24,409 bases of DNA from Promethearchaeota archaeon (GCA_019057975.1 JAHLWJ010000029.1:1-24409), one strand, 5' to 3'; shown: positions 1 to 8,105, counted from the first letter of the stretch. A program made the numbers and translations. The notes: a model not told the origin generated them from the letters alone.

Positions 1-23
1 GGGATTTCACTTATAAAATAGAA

Positions 24-174
24 TCAATAATTTAGATTGACACTTACTTCGAATCTCTTTACTGCATCAATCCACTTTTCTAATTTAATTTTTTCACCTA
101 GTCAAGAAACACCTTTATTTTAGAACTTGAATTAAGAAATTTATAGATTTTAAACATATCTACACAAACAGTAA
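24..174 (-). pseudogene. Displaced C-terminal coding of the HEPN gene
   Basis: Downstream of the HEPN stop codon two short open stretches on the minus strand look coding. One, in a different frame from the HEPN gene, reads through ITVCVDMFKIYKFLNSSSKI and ends VFLD plus a stop near 100-108. The next, in a third frame (27-101, stop at 24-26), reads LGEKIKLEKWIDAVKRFE and on to VSVNLNY. Neither has its own ATG. HEPN domains of the ApeA-like kind normally continue for some tens of residues after the RNxxxHG motif, and these helical, charged peptides would fit that tail. I infer that the 3' end of the HEPN gene has been disrupted by two frameshifts, either mutation or assembly error. Confidence 0.4.
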
Positions 175-1551
175 TTAGTGAAATATTTCTATATCGAAAC
201 TCATTATATTCCAGATTTCACCATGCATATAATAATTTCTAATACCATAAACTAATTCCCAAAATTTTCTCTCTACATTTGTTATTGATGAACCATATAA
301 CCAACTTATTTGTTCCGAAATAGTGGCTTTGGACCCAGATAAAATTGACTCCATAATTATCCAATACATTGTAATTGAAGTTAAAAATAATTCATATTGT
401 AGGGCACTATCAGCACGCTCCATTATTGTTAAAACTTGTTTAGCAATTGGGAATTTCTCAAAATTGAATAAGAGATCCAAAATCTCTTGGATAGTTTCTA
501 ACCTTTTTAAATCGATTATACATTTTCCTGTGAAGAAAGAATACATCCAATTTTTATGACGAATAGAAATTCCCTCAGAAAAAAACTTCTGAAGGTAATA
601 ATTCTGTGGGATAGACTTCAAAACTACAGGATATACGTATTGCCCCGTAGAGAACTTAATTGCACTTACTAATTTATTAATGATTTTATCAATAAAATCT
701 GCAACTTCGTAAGTAGCTAAATTGGATTTGAACGCTAATTCAGAAAGCCTTGATGCAAACCTGTCATTAGGAAATTCATATATTATTTCTAAACAAGTAG
801 ATATATTCATTTGGTCCGCAAGCAAACCTCTGGAATGAATTAACAATTCAAATTCTTCGGGCGAAATCCTACGCAAGCGAAATTGAAATTTTAAAGAAAA
901 ATCATTAATAATACAAGATTTAGCGATTTTTCCTTCATGCCATCTCTCTTCTCGACCTTTAATTGCTAAAATTTGGTCTTTAAAATCATAAACTTGATCT
1001 TTATCTAATACTAAATTTTGAAGAATAACTTGTTTTTTCCTTTTTATAATTGGAGATTTTATTTCAAACAAAAGGTTAAGTTCTCTGTTTATTATAATTT
1101 CAATATTTTCACCAGAATCAATATTAATAAAAATTCTCGCTAAGAAATAGCAAATATCTTTAGCTGCATAATAAGAATCTTTGTTATAATCAAACCAGTT
1201 CTTATTTGAAAACTTTTGAATCCAATTTTCAATATTTTCTTTAATGAAATTATTTAACAAACGAAAAATAATTTCGTCTAGTGATTTAAGTCGATCTCCA
1301 AAACGTATAATCCTTATTTCGTATTTAAATTCTTTATCATTCCAAGAACATCCTGGTTTTCGTTTATTATATTCCACAATGAGTTTTTGAATTTGATTGC
1401 AAATCGGATCAAAGAAAACTAAAATTTCTTTTATTTCATCGACAAATGTTTCTAAATCAATTCTATCATTTTTAATTATAAAATCAACTAATCCTATGTT
1501 AATACACCCTTGATAAAGTTCCCATATATGGGAATTCTGGTAATTCAACAA
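175..1551 (-). CDS. HEPN-domain protein (ApeA-like), putative ribonuclease
   Basis: A 458-residue soluble protein. The N-terminal three quarters match nothing I recognise. The C-terminal ~100 residues look like an ApeA-type HEPN domain: a helix with YWIIMESIL (the usual W-x-x-x-E-x-L pattern), then a helix ending in RNYYMHG, where Arg438 and His443 form the Rx4H motif that in HEPN nucleases is the metal-independent RNA-cleaving site. HEPN proteins of this sort occur in antiphage defence and abortive infection; a defence role here is inference. Only 15 residues follow the motif, and coding-like sequence continues in other frames toward position 24, so the tail is probably truncated. The start used is TTG (two in tandem); an in-frame ATA sits 18 nt upstream directly after a stop, so the true start is uncertain. 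No partner gene is adjacent on this strand. Confidence 0.65.
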   Translation of the reverse strand: MLNYQNSHIWELYQGCINIGLVDFIIKNDRIDLETFVDEIKEILVFFDPICNQIQKLIVEYNKRKPGCSWNDKEFKYEIRIIRFGDRLKSLDEIIFRLLNNFIKENIENWIQKFSNKNWFDYNKDSYYAAKDICYFLARIFINIDSGENIEIIINRELNLLFEIKSPIIKRKKQVILQNLVLDKDQVYDFKDQILAIKGREERWHEGKIAKSCIINDFSLKFQFRLRRISPEEFELLIHSRGLLADQMNISTCLEIIYEFPNDRFASRLSELAFKSNLATYEVADFIDKIINKLVSAIKFSTGQYVYPVVLKSIPQNYYLQKFFSEGISIRHKNWMYSFFTGKCIIDLKRLETIQEILDLLFNFEKFPIAKQVLTIMERADSALQYELFLTSITMYWIIMESILSGSKATISEQISWLYGSSITNVERKFWELVYGIRNYYMHGEIWNIMSFDIEIFH

Positions 1552-1683
1552 CTTCGAATATTTGCATATTCAATAATGGGAATTTATTGAAATTTGTGTT
1601 GTCTTATATTTTTGTCAAATCTAATTTTTCTTATAAATATATCCACCCTCTCTGAAAAATTCATCATTCAAGGACTCTTCTCT

Positions 1684-1693
1684 AGTATAAATT
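1684..1693 (+). promoter_or_regulatory. Putative TATA box for the 80-aa ORF
   Basis: The sequence agtataaatt lies about 30 nt before the ATG at 1716, the spacing expected for an archaeal TATA box driving a leaderless transcript. No SD-like sequence precedes the ATG, which agrees with leaderless initiation. A second TATA-like run, ttataaatata, lies at 1631-1641. Confidence 0.35.
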
Positions 1694-1715
1694 AAGAAAT
1701 TAATTTTGTAAGTTA

Positions 1716-1958
1716 ATGGTTAGTGAAAAAATCAAACAAATCAGAAGAGAGTGTGTTGAGTCTACTTTAGAAGATATCATCATTGTTCCTTCATATAGTA
1801 GCTTTTATTCTCATGTCTATTGTAAACTTATGCATTTAGGTTTGCTGTCAAGGGCTGAAAATGAGAATTTGTTCGACAAAGAGGAGTGGTCTAATCCAGA
1901 AAATAAGAATGAATTAATAGAGAAAACTGAAAATTTCTTAACAAGGTATATAAAATAA
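1716..1958 (+). CDS. Small hypothetical protein (80 aa)
   Basis: An 80-residue ORF starting at ATG with no SD, but with a TATA-like box about 30 nt upstream that would give a leaderless mRNA. The product is charged and probably soluble. It has an amphipathic N-terminal helix (KIKQIRREC), a Tyr/Ser-rich centre with two cysteines, an acidic stretch and a C-terminal helix. I recognise no family. It runs opposite to the flanking HEPN and M50-like genes and is not in an operon with either. Amino-acid composition looks coding rather than random, but with no homology the call rests on frame and promoter placement alone. Confidence 0.45.
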   Translation: MVSEKIKQIRRECVESTLEDIIIVPSYSSFYSHVYCKLMHLGLLSRAENENLFDKEEWSNPENKNELIEKTENFLTRYIK

Positions 1959-2017
1959 AGGCTAGGAATGCAGTCGAAAAAACTGATTTATTTACTACTA
2001 CATAAATCTATACATAA

Positions 2018-2122
2018 TTGTTAAGCCGTAAAAGGTATTTTAATAGAAAAAGAAAACAGAAAAGGAATTGGTATGTACAAGAACAAGAAGATTTTGTAAA
2101 GATCGCAAAGATCATAGATTAA
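2018..2122 (+). other. Coding-like short ORF, possible gene remnant
   Basis: A 34-codon open stretch beginning at TTG and rich in Lys/Arg, ending NWYVQEQEDFVKIAKIID before TAA at 2120-2122. The C-terminal half looks like a real protein end rather than random translation, but the ORF has no SD or clear start and overlaps the 3' end of the M50-like gene by four bases. It is best read as possible debris of an older gene; I cannot name it. Confidence 0.2.
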
Positions 2123-2802
2123 CTAAGATTGTTACGAACCCATTTTTCTGCGTTTAATTTAATAATTTCTATTTTCTGGTTTATAACAATAAAGAAATTA
2201 ATCCATAACCAGATTAATATAATAATAAAAATGATTATTAAGAATATTAGGAGCAAGTAAGAATTTGGAGTAATGTCTAAAAAAAAGACAGCATCATTCA
2301 TTACGTCAAAATCTCTAATCCAATAAACTATTCCCTTTATCCAATAAATTATTTCATGTATCATCCAATAGCCTGTGACTCCATATAAGGGTAAAAAAAT
2401 TGAAAACTTAATGCTTCTATAATAATAAATGATTCTATTCAAAGTTAAAGTTACTAAAAACGCCCCTGCACTTCCTGCTATAATCACGATTCTTAATTTT
2501 ATTACTTCAATACTATCGATATAATATATAACTCTTCCACCAAAAGGCCAAGATACTTCAAAATGTGTAATTCTTAGTCCATTAAAAATAGCTGTAATAG
2601 CATGGGATAATTCATGAACCCATGAAAAGAGATATAGAAATAAATAAATACTAAGTATAGTTAAAAATATAAAGAATAATATATCTTTTTTGGACTTGCG
2701 ATTATTAGTAGTAAGATAATTAGTGATATAACTCCAAGTAGGTGAAATATCCTTCTTTTTGCTCTTTTTATTCCTACTAATTGTTTTTTCTGGATTATTA
2801 AT
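2119..2802 (-). CDS. M50-like (site-2 protease-like) membrane metallopeptidase
   Basis: The open frame holds a basic N terminus (NPEKTISRNKKSKKK), then a hydrophobic helix (DILFFIFLTILSIYLFLYLF) running straight into WVHELSHAI. The HELSH zinc-binding motif (2602-2616) sits at the end of the first membrane segment, as in M50/M50B-like proteases. Further membrane helices follow, one beginning IVIIAGSAGAFLV and a long C-terminal one before a basic tail. These enzymes cleave membrane proteins within the bilayer. No ATG, GTG or TTG occurs in frame before HELSH; the first is GTG at 2487, which would lose the active site. The coordinate given assumes initiation at ATT 2800-2802, about nine bases after an AAGGTA SD-like site. 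A broken 5' end is the alternative. A third zinc ligand near MNDAVFFLD is possible but unproven. Confidence 0.55.
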   Translation of the reverse strand: MNNPEKTISRNKKSKKKDISPTWSYITNYLTTNNRKSKKDILFFIFLTILSIYLFLYLFSWVHELSHAITAIFNGLRITHFEVSWPFGGRVIYYIDSIEVIKLRIVIIAGSAGAFLVTLTLNRIIYYYRSIKFSIFLPLYGVTGYWMIHEIIYWIKGIVYWIRDFDVMNDAVFFLDITPNSYLLLIFLIIIFIIILIWLWINFFIVINQKIEIIKLNAEKWVRNNLS

Positions 2803-2852
2803 CTTTTAAATTACCTTATATGTTTAGTTAAAAATTCCCTAATTTTTTTTAT

Positions 2853-3521
2853 TCAATCTGATTTTTTATTCTGTAAAAGACTATTTTCTATTGCTTCATT
2901 ATATTCTAAATCATATTTGGTTTGAATTTCTTCAATTTCTTGCTCTGTGGCCCCTCTTCCGATTAAATGACTAAGATAATTTTTTAGCTTTCTTTGAGCT
3001 TCTTTTCCATAGAAACGCTCCCATATGGCTCTTTCAAAATCGTTTTTAGGTATTCTCCATAATCCAAATAAAATATCAGGATTTTTAAAATGTGGATAAT
3101 CTCGAAGATAATCATCTACATACTTGAAATTGTCTTTTTGTGAATAAATCCACCGTTTCGAGTTCTGAATAATCCTTGCGTTCACAAAATCAACAAATTC
3201 ATGATCTACCACAGTCACATCTTCATACATATCATATGTCATTGCATCTTCAAATACTAGACACAATTTTGGGATTAATGGATAAAAAAATTGTATTCCT
3301 TCTGAATTATATCCAATTCCCTTGATAGTAATATGTCCAAGAGAATTCAACATATTATGATTATACCGACACACGGGATGATCAGATGTATAAAAGTCAG
3401 CATTAGATGAGTTTTTAAACAACCTAAGTTTTAATTTGGAAAATAGATCAATTCCACTTGGTAAAATTCCACTTAAAACCATATTTGTTGATCTCTTTGC
3501 ACTTTCTTTATTGAATTCCAT
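2853..3521 (-). CDS. DUF4238-type protein, C-terminal part
   Basis: A 222-residue ORF that matches the C-terminal half of DUF4238 proteins as I know them: the signature FYTSDHPV (family pattern F-x-TSD-x-P-V), then a PLIPKLCLVF strand and an N-ARIIQNSKRWIYS helix. Function of the family is unknown; members turn up in accessory and defence-rich regions. Family members are commonly 300 residues or more and begin well before this ORF's ATG. Coding-like sequence for the missing N-terminal part lies directly upstream in two other frames (3473-3861), so this is probably the 3' piece of a frame-disrupted gene rather than a complete protein. The region just before this ATG is open in the same frame without a start codon, which also points to a frameshift near 3540-3570. 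Confidence 0.6.
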   Translation of the reverse strand: MEFNKESAKRSTNMVLSGILPSGIDLFSKLKLRLFKNSSNADFYTSDHPVCRYNHNMLNSLGHITIKGIGYNSEGIQFFYPLIPKLCLVFEDAMTYDMYEDVTVVDHEFVDFVNARIIQNSKRWIYSQKDNFKYVDDYLRDYPHFKNPDILFGLWRIPKNDFERAIWERFYGKEAQRKLKNYLSHLIGRGATEQEIEEIQTKYDLEYNEAIENSLLQNKKSD

Positions 3522-3861
3522 AAAAAACTTGGATCTTCTTTTATCTTTTGTAAAAACTTAATGAAGTTTACCTTTGGTGGTGGCATATTATTCCACAAAT
3601 CTTCAAGCATTCCTTCTGGTAACAAGCTTTCATCCATTTCACCATCCTTTACAGCATTCATAAGTATTTTTAGACTTTCTCTGTATATAATTTCAAATCT
3701 TTTTTTAAAATTGGAGTCACATTTGAGAATGTCCTAAGAAATCTATTATAGAAATTGATAACTATGGAAAGTGGAAGTAGAGAAAAAATCCAGAATTCAA
3801 GCTGATACACTCCTGAAGAGGCATAGAAGGAGTTATTCCATTCCATTTCCTCAAAGATCAC
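3473..3861 (-). pseudogene. 5' portion of the disrupted DUF4238-type gene
   Basis: Two overlapping open stretches precede the DUF4238 C-terminal ORF. The first (3670-3861; GTG 3861 or ATG 3846) reads to FYNRFLRTFSN, reminiscent of the family's YLrnF N-terminal pattern. The second (3473-3733) has no start before ATG 3661 but is coding-like from DILKCDSNFKKRFEIIYRES onward and ends DQQIWF. Placed end to end with the 222-aa ORF they would give about 350 residues, a usual length for the family. A TATA-like box at 3862-3875 suits a leaderless start at ATG 3846. I infer one ancestral gene with two frameshifts. Whether they are real or assembly errors cannot be told from the sequence. Confidence 0.5.
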
Positions 3862-3875
3862 AATATTTAAATAGT
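3862..3875 (-). promoter_or_regulatory. Putative TATA box of the DUF4238-type gene
   Basis: On the minus strand the run ctatttaaatattg is centred about 24 nt upstream of ATG 3846, the expected distance from an archaeal TATA box to a leaderless start. This supports 3846 rather than GTG 3861 as the original start of the disrupted gene. Confidence 0.4.
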
Positions 3876-3963
3876 AATCTATAAATTATAATAATGGGTG
3901 TTTTTTACCAAAAGTGTAAAAAAAATTCAATCTATTAATATTCCAAAATCTAAATAGAATACA

Positions 3964-4341
3964 ATGTCAGATTCAATTGAAAAGAAGATTTTAGATATTG
4001 TAATGAATAATCTATCATCTCAAATGATAAAAAATTCTATAGTCTATTTTGATCAGATTATTAAAACAAAAGGAACTGAAATTGACATTACTTCAAAGCA
4101 AAAACTAAAAATGCCCTATGATGGATATATGGTATTCATTGATGAAGAACCAAAAGCTAACTGGGGACATCCAACAATATACTATCTAATAAATTCTAAA
4201 AGCTATAATGTAGAAGTACTAAAGGATATTGAATTTCCCCCTTATTCTGGTGATTTTGATACTAGTCCAAAAACTTTTAAAGTTCTCCTAAGATATGGTG
4301 AAAAACCCCCAAATGAACGCTATTTTAATATATATGATTAA
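3964..4341 (+). CDS. Stand-alone copy of the caspase-like protease N-terminal domain
   Basis: A 125-residue soluble protein. Residues 54-93 hold the pattern GYMVFIDEEPKANWGHP, a Tyr-rich strand, then a charged turn and EFPP. The next gene has the same pattern at its residues 60-98 (GMVFADLAPEYNWAHP ... EFPP), so the two share one domain. I have an impression that similar NWAHP modules accompany other prokaryotic caspase-like peptidases, but cannot confirm it here. The stop lies 23 nt before the protease start on the same strand, so the pair is probably co-transcribed. No protease residues are present. A free copy of a protease's own N-terminal domain could act as inhibitor, assembly partner or decoy; this is inference. 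There is no signal peptide or membrane segment. Confidence 0.7.
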   Translation: MSDSIEKKILDIVMNNLSSQMIKNSIVYFDQIIKTKGTEIDITSKQKLKMPYDGYMVFIDEEPKANWGHPTIYYLINSKSYNVEVLKDIEFPPYSGDFDTSPKTFKVLLRYGEKPPNERYFNIYD

Positions 4342-4364
4342 AAAATAATAAGTAGAGTAAGAAA

Positions 4365-6770
4365 ATGAAATTAAATAAAGAGGTAAGTGAGAAAATCAAA
4401 AAGGATATAACTAAAATAATATCTGAAGAAATTGAAGAAGATCTTCAAACCATAAATCTTTACCTTTATACAGATGAAATTTCATCAGAAGAAAAAATCA
4501 ATATTGGCTTAGAAAAGGAAGTAATAGCGAAAGATAAAACTGGTATGGTATTTGCCGATCTTGCACCAGAATATAATTGGGCACACCCCTGCAAATATTT
4601 TTTATATAGTATAGATACAAATAAAGTAATTGATAAGTTTGATGCTGAATTTCCACCCACTGATTTTTATTCAAAATATGATAACTATGAGCCCTTCCAT
4701 CAACCTATTAAATTAAATAACATAATTGCAGATCGTAAAAGTAAAGCAAAAAACATCCCTTTTTTAAGCAATATATTTAGTAATGCCCCAGGGGTTAGAT
4801 ATGCAATTTTATTTTCAGGTATGTCTAATAATCGCCATACCAATGATTTAGAATTCTTATATAGAACATTAATAGATTTATATGAATTCGATCCGAATAA
4901 TATATATGTATTAAATCATGACGGTACAATAAATTATGACGGATCTCCTAAACCAATAGGTAATTGGCCTGGTGATAATACTCCTTATAGAATGCCAGTT
5001 TCTGATCAGGGCTCAAAAGTAGCTTTTGAGAATGTATTTAATATTTTAAAAACAAAGCTGAAAAAAGATGATTTACTATTTATTCATGCTAACAATCATG
5101 GAGGATATAGTAATCAGTCTTATTTATGTTGTTATCCTAATTGGGGAAGATATTATAGCTCGGATTTTGCAAATAAATTAAGTAGTTTGCCACAAATTAC
5201 TTCATTAATTGTTATGATGGAACAATGCCATTCAGGAGGGTTTTCAAACCCAATAATTAGTAAATCTCCTGCATCACGAACCCATTTTGCTGCCGCTTGC
5301 GAATGGGACAGGAGCTCAATCGGGGGACAAAATTTTGATCCTTTTGCTTATGATTGGATTGCATCCGTAACAGGGCAATATGCTGATGGATCTGCTTTAC
5401 AACAGACTGTTGATACTAACTCTGATAATAGAATTTCAGCTAAAGAAGCTTTTGAATATTCAGATGCTGTTCACCACTCCTATGATACACCAAACTCTGC
5501 AGATTCTCCAGCAGGATATGGAGCATATCTATTTTTAGGAATTCCTAGACATGATCTATTTATTAGAGATAATTTACAAGATAAGGGATTAGAACCTTTA
5601 ATTGGTGGAGGGATTTCCAGAAGTCCGGATGTAATTGTATTTAATCAAGAATTAAATAATCCTGACCAAGTCTTAGGGACACCTGAAGCAATGGATAGGG
5701 ACGATTTGGGGGAACCGATCGAATTTGGTCAAAATAACTATATATATTTAAGAATACATAATAAGGGTACACAGTCGACATCGGGAATTACCAAATTATA
5801 TTGGGCCTATCCCTCGACATTCCCTACACCTGACTCATGGAATTTGATAGAAGAACTAGCAATTCCAGAGATTGCCTCAGATGATTACGCAATAATAGGA
5901 CCTTCTATATGGATGAAAGAAGATATTCCGAATCCTGGGCATTATTGTTTTATTTGTATTATAGGTAGTAGTTTTGATCCTGCTCCTGATACATCTACAG
6001 TTGATACATACACAGAATTCTATCATCTTATAAAAGTAAGTAATAATGCAACTTGGAAGAATTTTAATATTATAGATATGTTTGTTGATTCAATTAACGA
6101 ATTTATTTTTAAAATTAAGGGATGGCGTAATACAGAGGTTATATCTGATCTTAAATTCGATTTAGTGGAGTTACCTAGTGAATCAGAAGTAATATTAAAG
6201 GTCTTAAGACGACTAACTGAAGAATGCTCTCTCCAAGGCTTAGATCCTGTTAAACAGTCTACACTATATAATTATTATAAACTAAACTCTGGAGAGGAAT
6301 GTGTTCTTAAAAATATGACCTTAAGAGCTGGAGAAGAATCAGACACAAAATTAACTATTGAATTTCCTAAAACTATAGCGCATGGTTACTACAACATGGC
6401 AATTATGCAATACATTGATAATTTAGAAATGGGTCGAATAACACAACTATTAGCTGTGGGTGATCATCCGTTTACTGCAAATAAGAAAGCTCACGAAGTT
6501 CATAAGAGTGATTGCCCTAGAGTCGAAAAAATGAAAGGTAAAAACAAAATTGCATACAAGACATTAGATCGCGCCTTGAAACACGGTAATAATGGATGTT
6601 TCTATTGCCTTATCGATTTTGATCTCGATAATGTGAAATCAATGATGGAAAGTATTGAACCAATTTTAATTGAAACGTTTTTCGACCAAGCAGAACCGCT
6701 AACAGATGAAGATTTGAAAATGCTTCAAGATGTAGAAAAAGAAATAGTGAAAAACTTAAAGAGAATATAA
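4365..6770 (+). CDS. Caspase-like (clan CD, C13/C14-type) protease with EF-hand and zinc module
   Basis: An 801-residue multidomain protein. Residues 60-98 repeat the domain of the upstream gene. Residues ~144-400 form a caspase-like fold: YAILFSG strand, then LLFIHANNHGG with the likely catalytic His245, and LIVMMEQCHSGGF with the likely catalytic Cys288 (CHSGG as in metacaspases). Inside this domain D350-E361 (DTNSDNRISAKE) has the ligand spacing of an EF-hand calcium loop; metacaspases are often calcium-activated, so calcium control is plausible. Residues ~420-560 resemble a CARDB-like adhesion domain (YIYLRIHNKGT ... LYWAYPS). Residues 710-748 give His713, Cys717, Cys745 and Cys748 (EVHKSDCP ... 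GCFYC), a probable zinc site. No signal peptide is visible, so it is likely cytosolic. It would cleave proteins after a specific residue; substrate unknown. Likely an operon with the 125-aa gene. Confidence 0.8.
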   Translation: MKLNKEVSEKIKKDITKIISEEIEEDLQTINLYLYTDEISSEEKINIGLEKEVIAKDKTGMVFADLAPEYNWAHPCKYFLYSIDTNKVIDKFDAEFPPTDFYSKYDNYEPFHQPIKLNNIIADRKSKAKNIPFLSNIFSNAPGVRYAILFSGMSNNRHTNDLEFLYRTLIDLYEFDPNNIYVLNHDGTINYDGSPKPIGNWPGDNTPYRMPVSDQGSKVAFENVFNILKTKLKKDDLLFIHANNHGGYSNQSYLCCYPNWGRYYSSDFANKLSSLPQITSLIVMMEQCHSGGFSNPIISKSPASRTHFAAACEWDRSSIGGQNFDPFAYDWIASVTGQYADGSALQQTVDTNSDNRISAKEAFEYSDAVHHSYDTPNSADSPAGYGAYLFLGIPRHDLFIRDNLQDKGLEPLIGGGISRSPDVIVFNQELNNPDQVLGTPEAMDRDDLGEPIEFGQNNYIYLRIHNKGTQSTSGITKLYWAYPSTFPTPDSWNLIEELAIPEIASDDYAIIGPSIWMKEDIPNPGHYCFICIIGSSFDPAPDTSTVDTYTEFYHLIKVSNNATWKNFNIIDMFVDSINEFIFKIKGWRNTEVISDLKFDLVELPSESEVILKVLRRLTEECSLQGLDPVKQSTLYNYYKLNSGEECVLKNMTLRAGEESDTKLTIEFPKTIAHGYYNMAIMQYIDNLEMGRITQLLAVGDHPFTANKKAHEVHKSDCPRVEKMKGKNKIAYKTLDRALKHGNNGCFYCLIDFDLDNVKSMMESIEPILIETFFDQAEPLTDEDLKMLQDVEKEIVKNLKRI

Positions 6771-6785
6771 GCTTTAACTTCTCAA

Positions 6786-6794
6786 TTTTTTTTT
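6786..6794 (+). terminator. T-tract terminator after the protease gene
   Basis: A run of nine T lies 16 nt past the stop of the protease gene. Archaeal RNA polymerase commonly stops at such T-tracts without needing a hairpin, and no hairpin is evident here. Confidence 0.4.
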
Positions 6795-7393
6795 AATTTA
6801 ATCAAAATTTCTAGAGAAAATTAAATCATCATTACGATGGTGCTATAATACAGAAAGTATTCAGCCTCAGTTATTATGATAATGAGCAAATTGAAGAATT
6901 TCTTGAGGAATGATAATTCTGTATTGCCCACTTGGTTATGCTATTTTAACCCATTTAAAATTTCAGAATATTAATTTATATTTTCTTGAATTCTTTTCTT
7001 ATTCTAATAATATTTCTTTGATGGTATAGGGATAAATCAGTTTTACTATAATAAGTATCGAGAGAAGATTTCAAAATTAAGAAACCGGTTTCCAAAGAAT
7101 TCCTAATTTATCCGCATATCCTCTGACTTCTTGCATTTCTTGTGAAATAATTTACCACAAGCATTATTTTTTATTTATTATCAAAGTTATAACATAACAT
7201 GGGATAGTAATATTAAGCAAATTTATCAATACATAAAATTAAAATCCTTTTTTCTCCATCCTTCGATACTATTTAATAATAAAGACATGTACGATAAAGC
7301 GCTAGAATATTGGGAATTGTCGTTGTCATACCTATCAAACACCCCAGCAGATTGGATTAACAGTTATTTACCCCAAAATTAAATACTAGAATA

Positions 7394-7410
7394 TTTATTA
7401 TTTAATTAAA
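7394..7410 (+). promoter_or_regulatory. Putative TATA region of the 169-aa gene
   Basis: The AT-only run tttattatttaattaaa ends 25 nt before the ATG at 7435, the position expected for an archaeal TATA element driving a leaderless or nearly leaderless mRNA. An agga sits only four to five bases before the ATG, too close for a normal SD. Confidence 0.35.
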
Positions 7411-7434
7411 AAGTTTATTGTTAATCATAGGAAA

Positions 7435-7944
7435 ATGGATACTTGGTCATATTCAATATTAGGTAATGATGATGCTATGGAATGTTACTATAAATATACT
7501 GACATCATTATAGATCATCTTCCAGAATCGATCTGCCAGGTCTATCACGAGGGTATTCCGGATGAGGTTTATCAACAGCTTATTGAGGAGTGCTATGGTC
7601 AATTAGTTGAATGTGCTCATAAGCATAAATCACGTCTAGCATTTTTTGTTCTTGGTGAATTCCTAATGTCGCATGGAGCAAAATTGACTGAAGATCTTAG
7701 ACAAAAAATTCTTAAATATTCTGATTGGAGATATGAGAAAGATCAGTTAAAGAAAAAAAAGGATCGATTAGAAAGGAAAGAGTTCCTTGCTGAATTTAGA
7801 GAGAAAATTATTAGTTATAATGGAACAGAAGAAGTTTTAATTCCTTTGTATACTGTAACACGTGTTATTAATGAAAAAAAAGCAAAAGGTGAAGATTTCA
7901 CAAAGATTTGGAGAAAAAATATTGACTATTCTATAAGTGATTGA
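7435..7944 (+). CDS. Hypothetical protein (169 aa), weakly DUF4259-like N terminus
   Basis: A soluble, mostly helical protein. The first 20 residues, MDTWSYSILGNDDAMECYY, recall the N-terminal W-x5-NDxAxD pattern of DUF4259 proteins, but the match is short and I give it little weight. A Lys-rich helix (DQLKKKKDRLERKEF) occupies residues ~101-115. Five cysteines are present, without metal-binding spacing. The gene is alone on its strand, with a TATA-like run upstream and debris of older genes before it. It ends with TGA just inside an AT-rich spacer and converges on the OsmC genes. Function unknown. Confidence 0.55.
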   Translation: MDTWSYSILGNDDAMECYYKYTDIIIDHLPESICQVYHEGIPDEVYQQLIEECYGQLVECAHKHKSRLAFFVLGEFLMSHGAKLTEDLRQKILKYSDWRYEKDQLKKKKDRLERKEFLAEFREKIISYNGTEEVLIPLYTVTRVINEKKAKGEDFTKIWRKNIDYSISD

Positions 7945-8105
7945 ATAATAAATTTTCGTATGTTCTTCAAGATTTTTATTTTAGTTTCCCATTAATTTAA
8001 GTTTACTTTGAGATCTCTATTAAATAGAAGTACTATCTTTTTATATAGTGTTATTAAAGGTTTCACAATCATCTTTTCTTGTAAAAAGGTTGGGTTTAGA
8101 AGGGA

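Larger units (their letters stand above)
6771..7434. other. Gene-poor interval with coding-like remnants
   Basis: No complete gene is visible in these 664 bases. Three scraps look coding-like. On plus, 6815-6913 is open and ends YYDNEQIEEFLEE. On plus, 7146-7382 is open; its last part from ATG 7287 (31 codons) reads MYDKALEYWELSLSYL, the pattern of a tetratricopeptide helix pair. On minus, around 7081-7134, a 19-codon piece reads MQEVRGYADKLGILWKPVS. None has an SD or adequate length. I read this as decayed gene debris. No tRNA, CRISPR or long repeat was seen. Confidence 0.3.
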
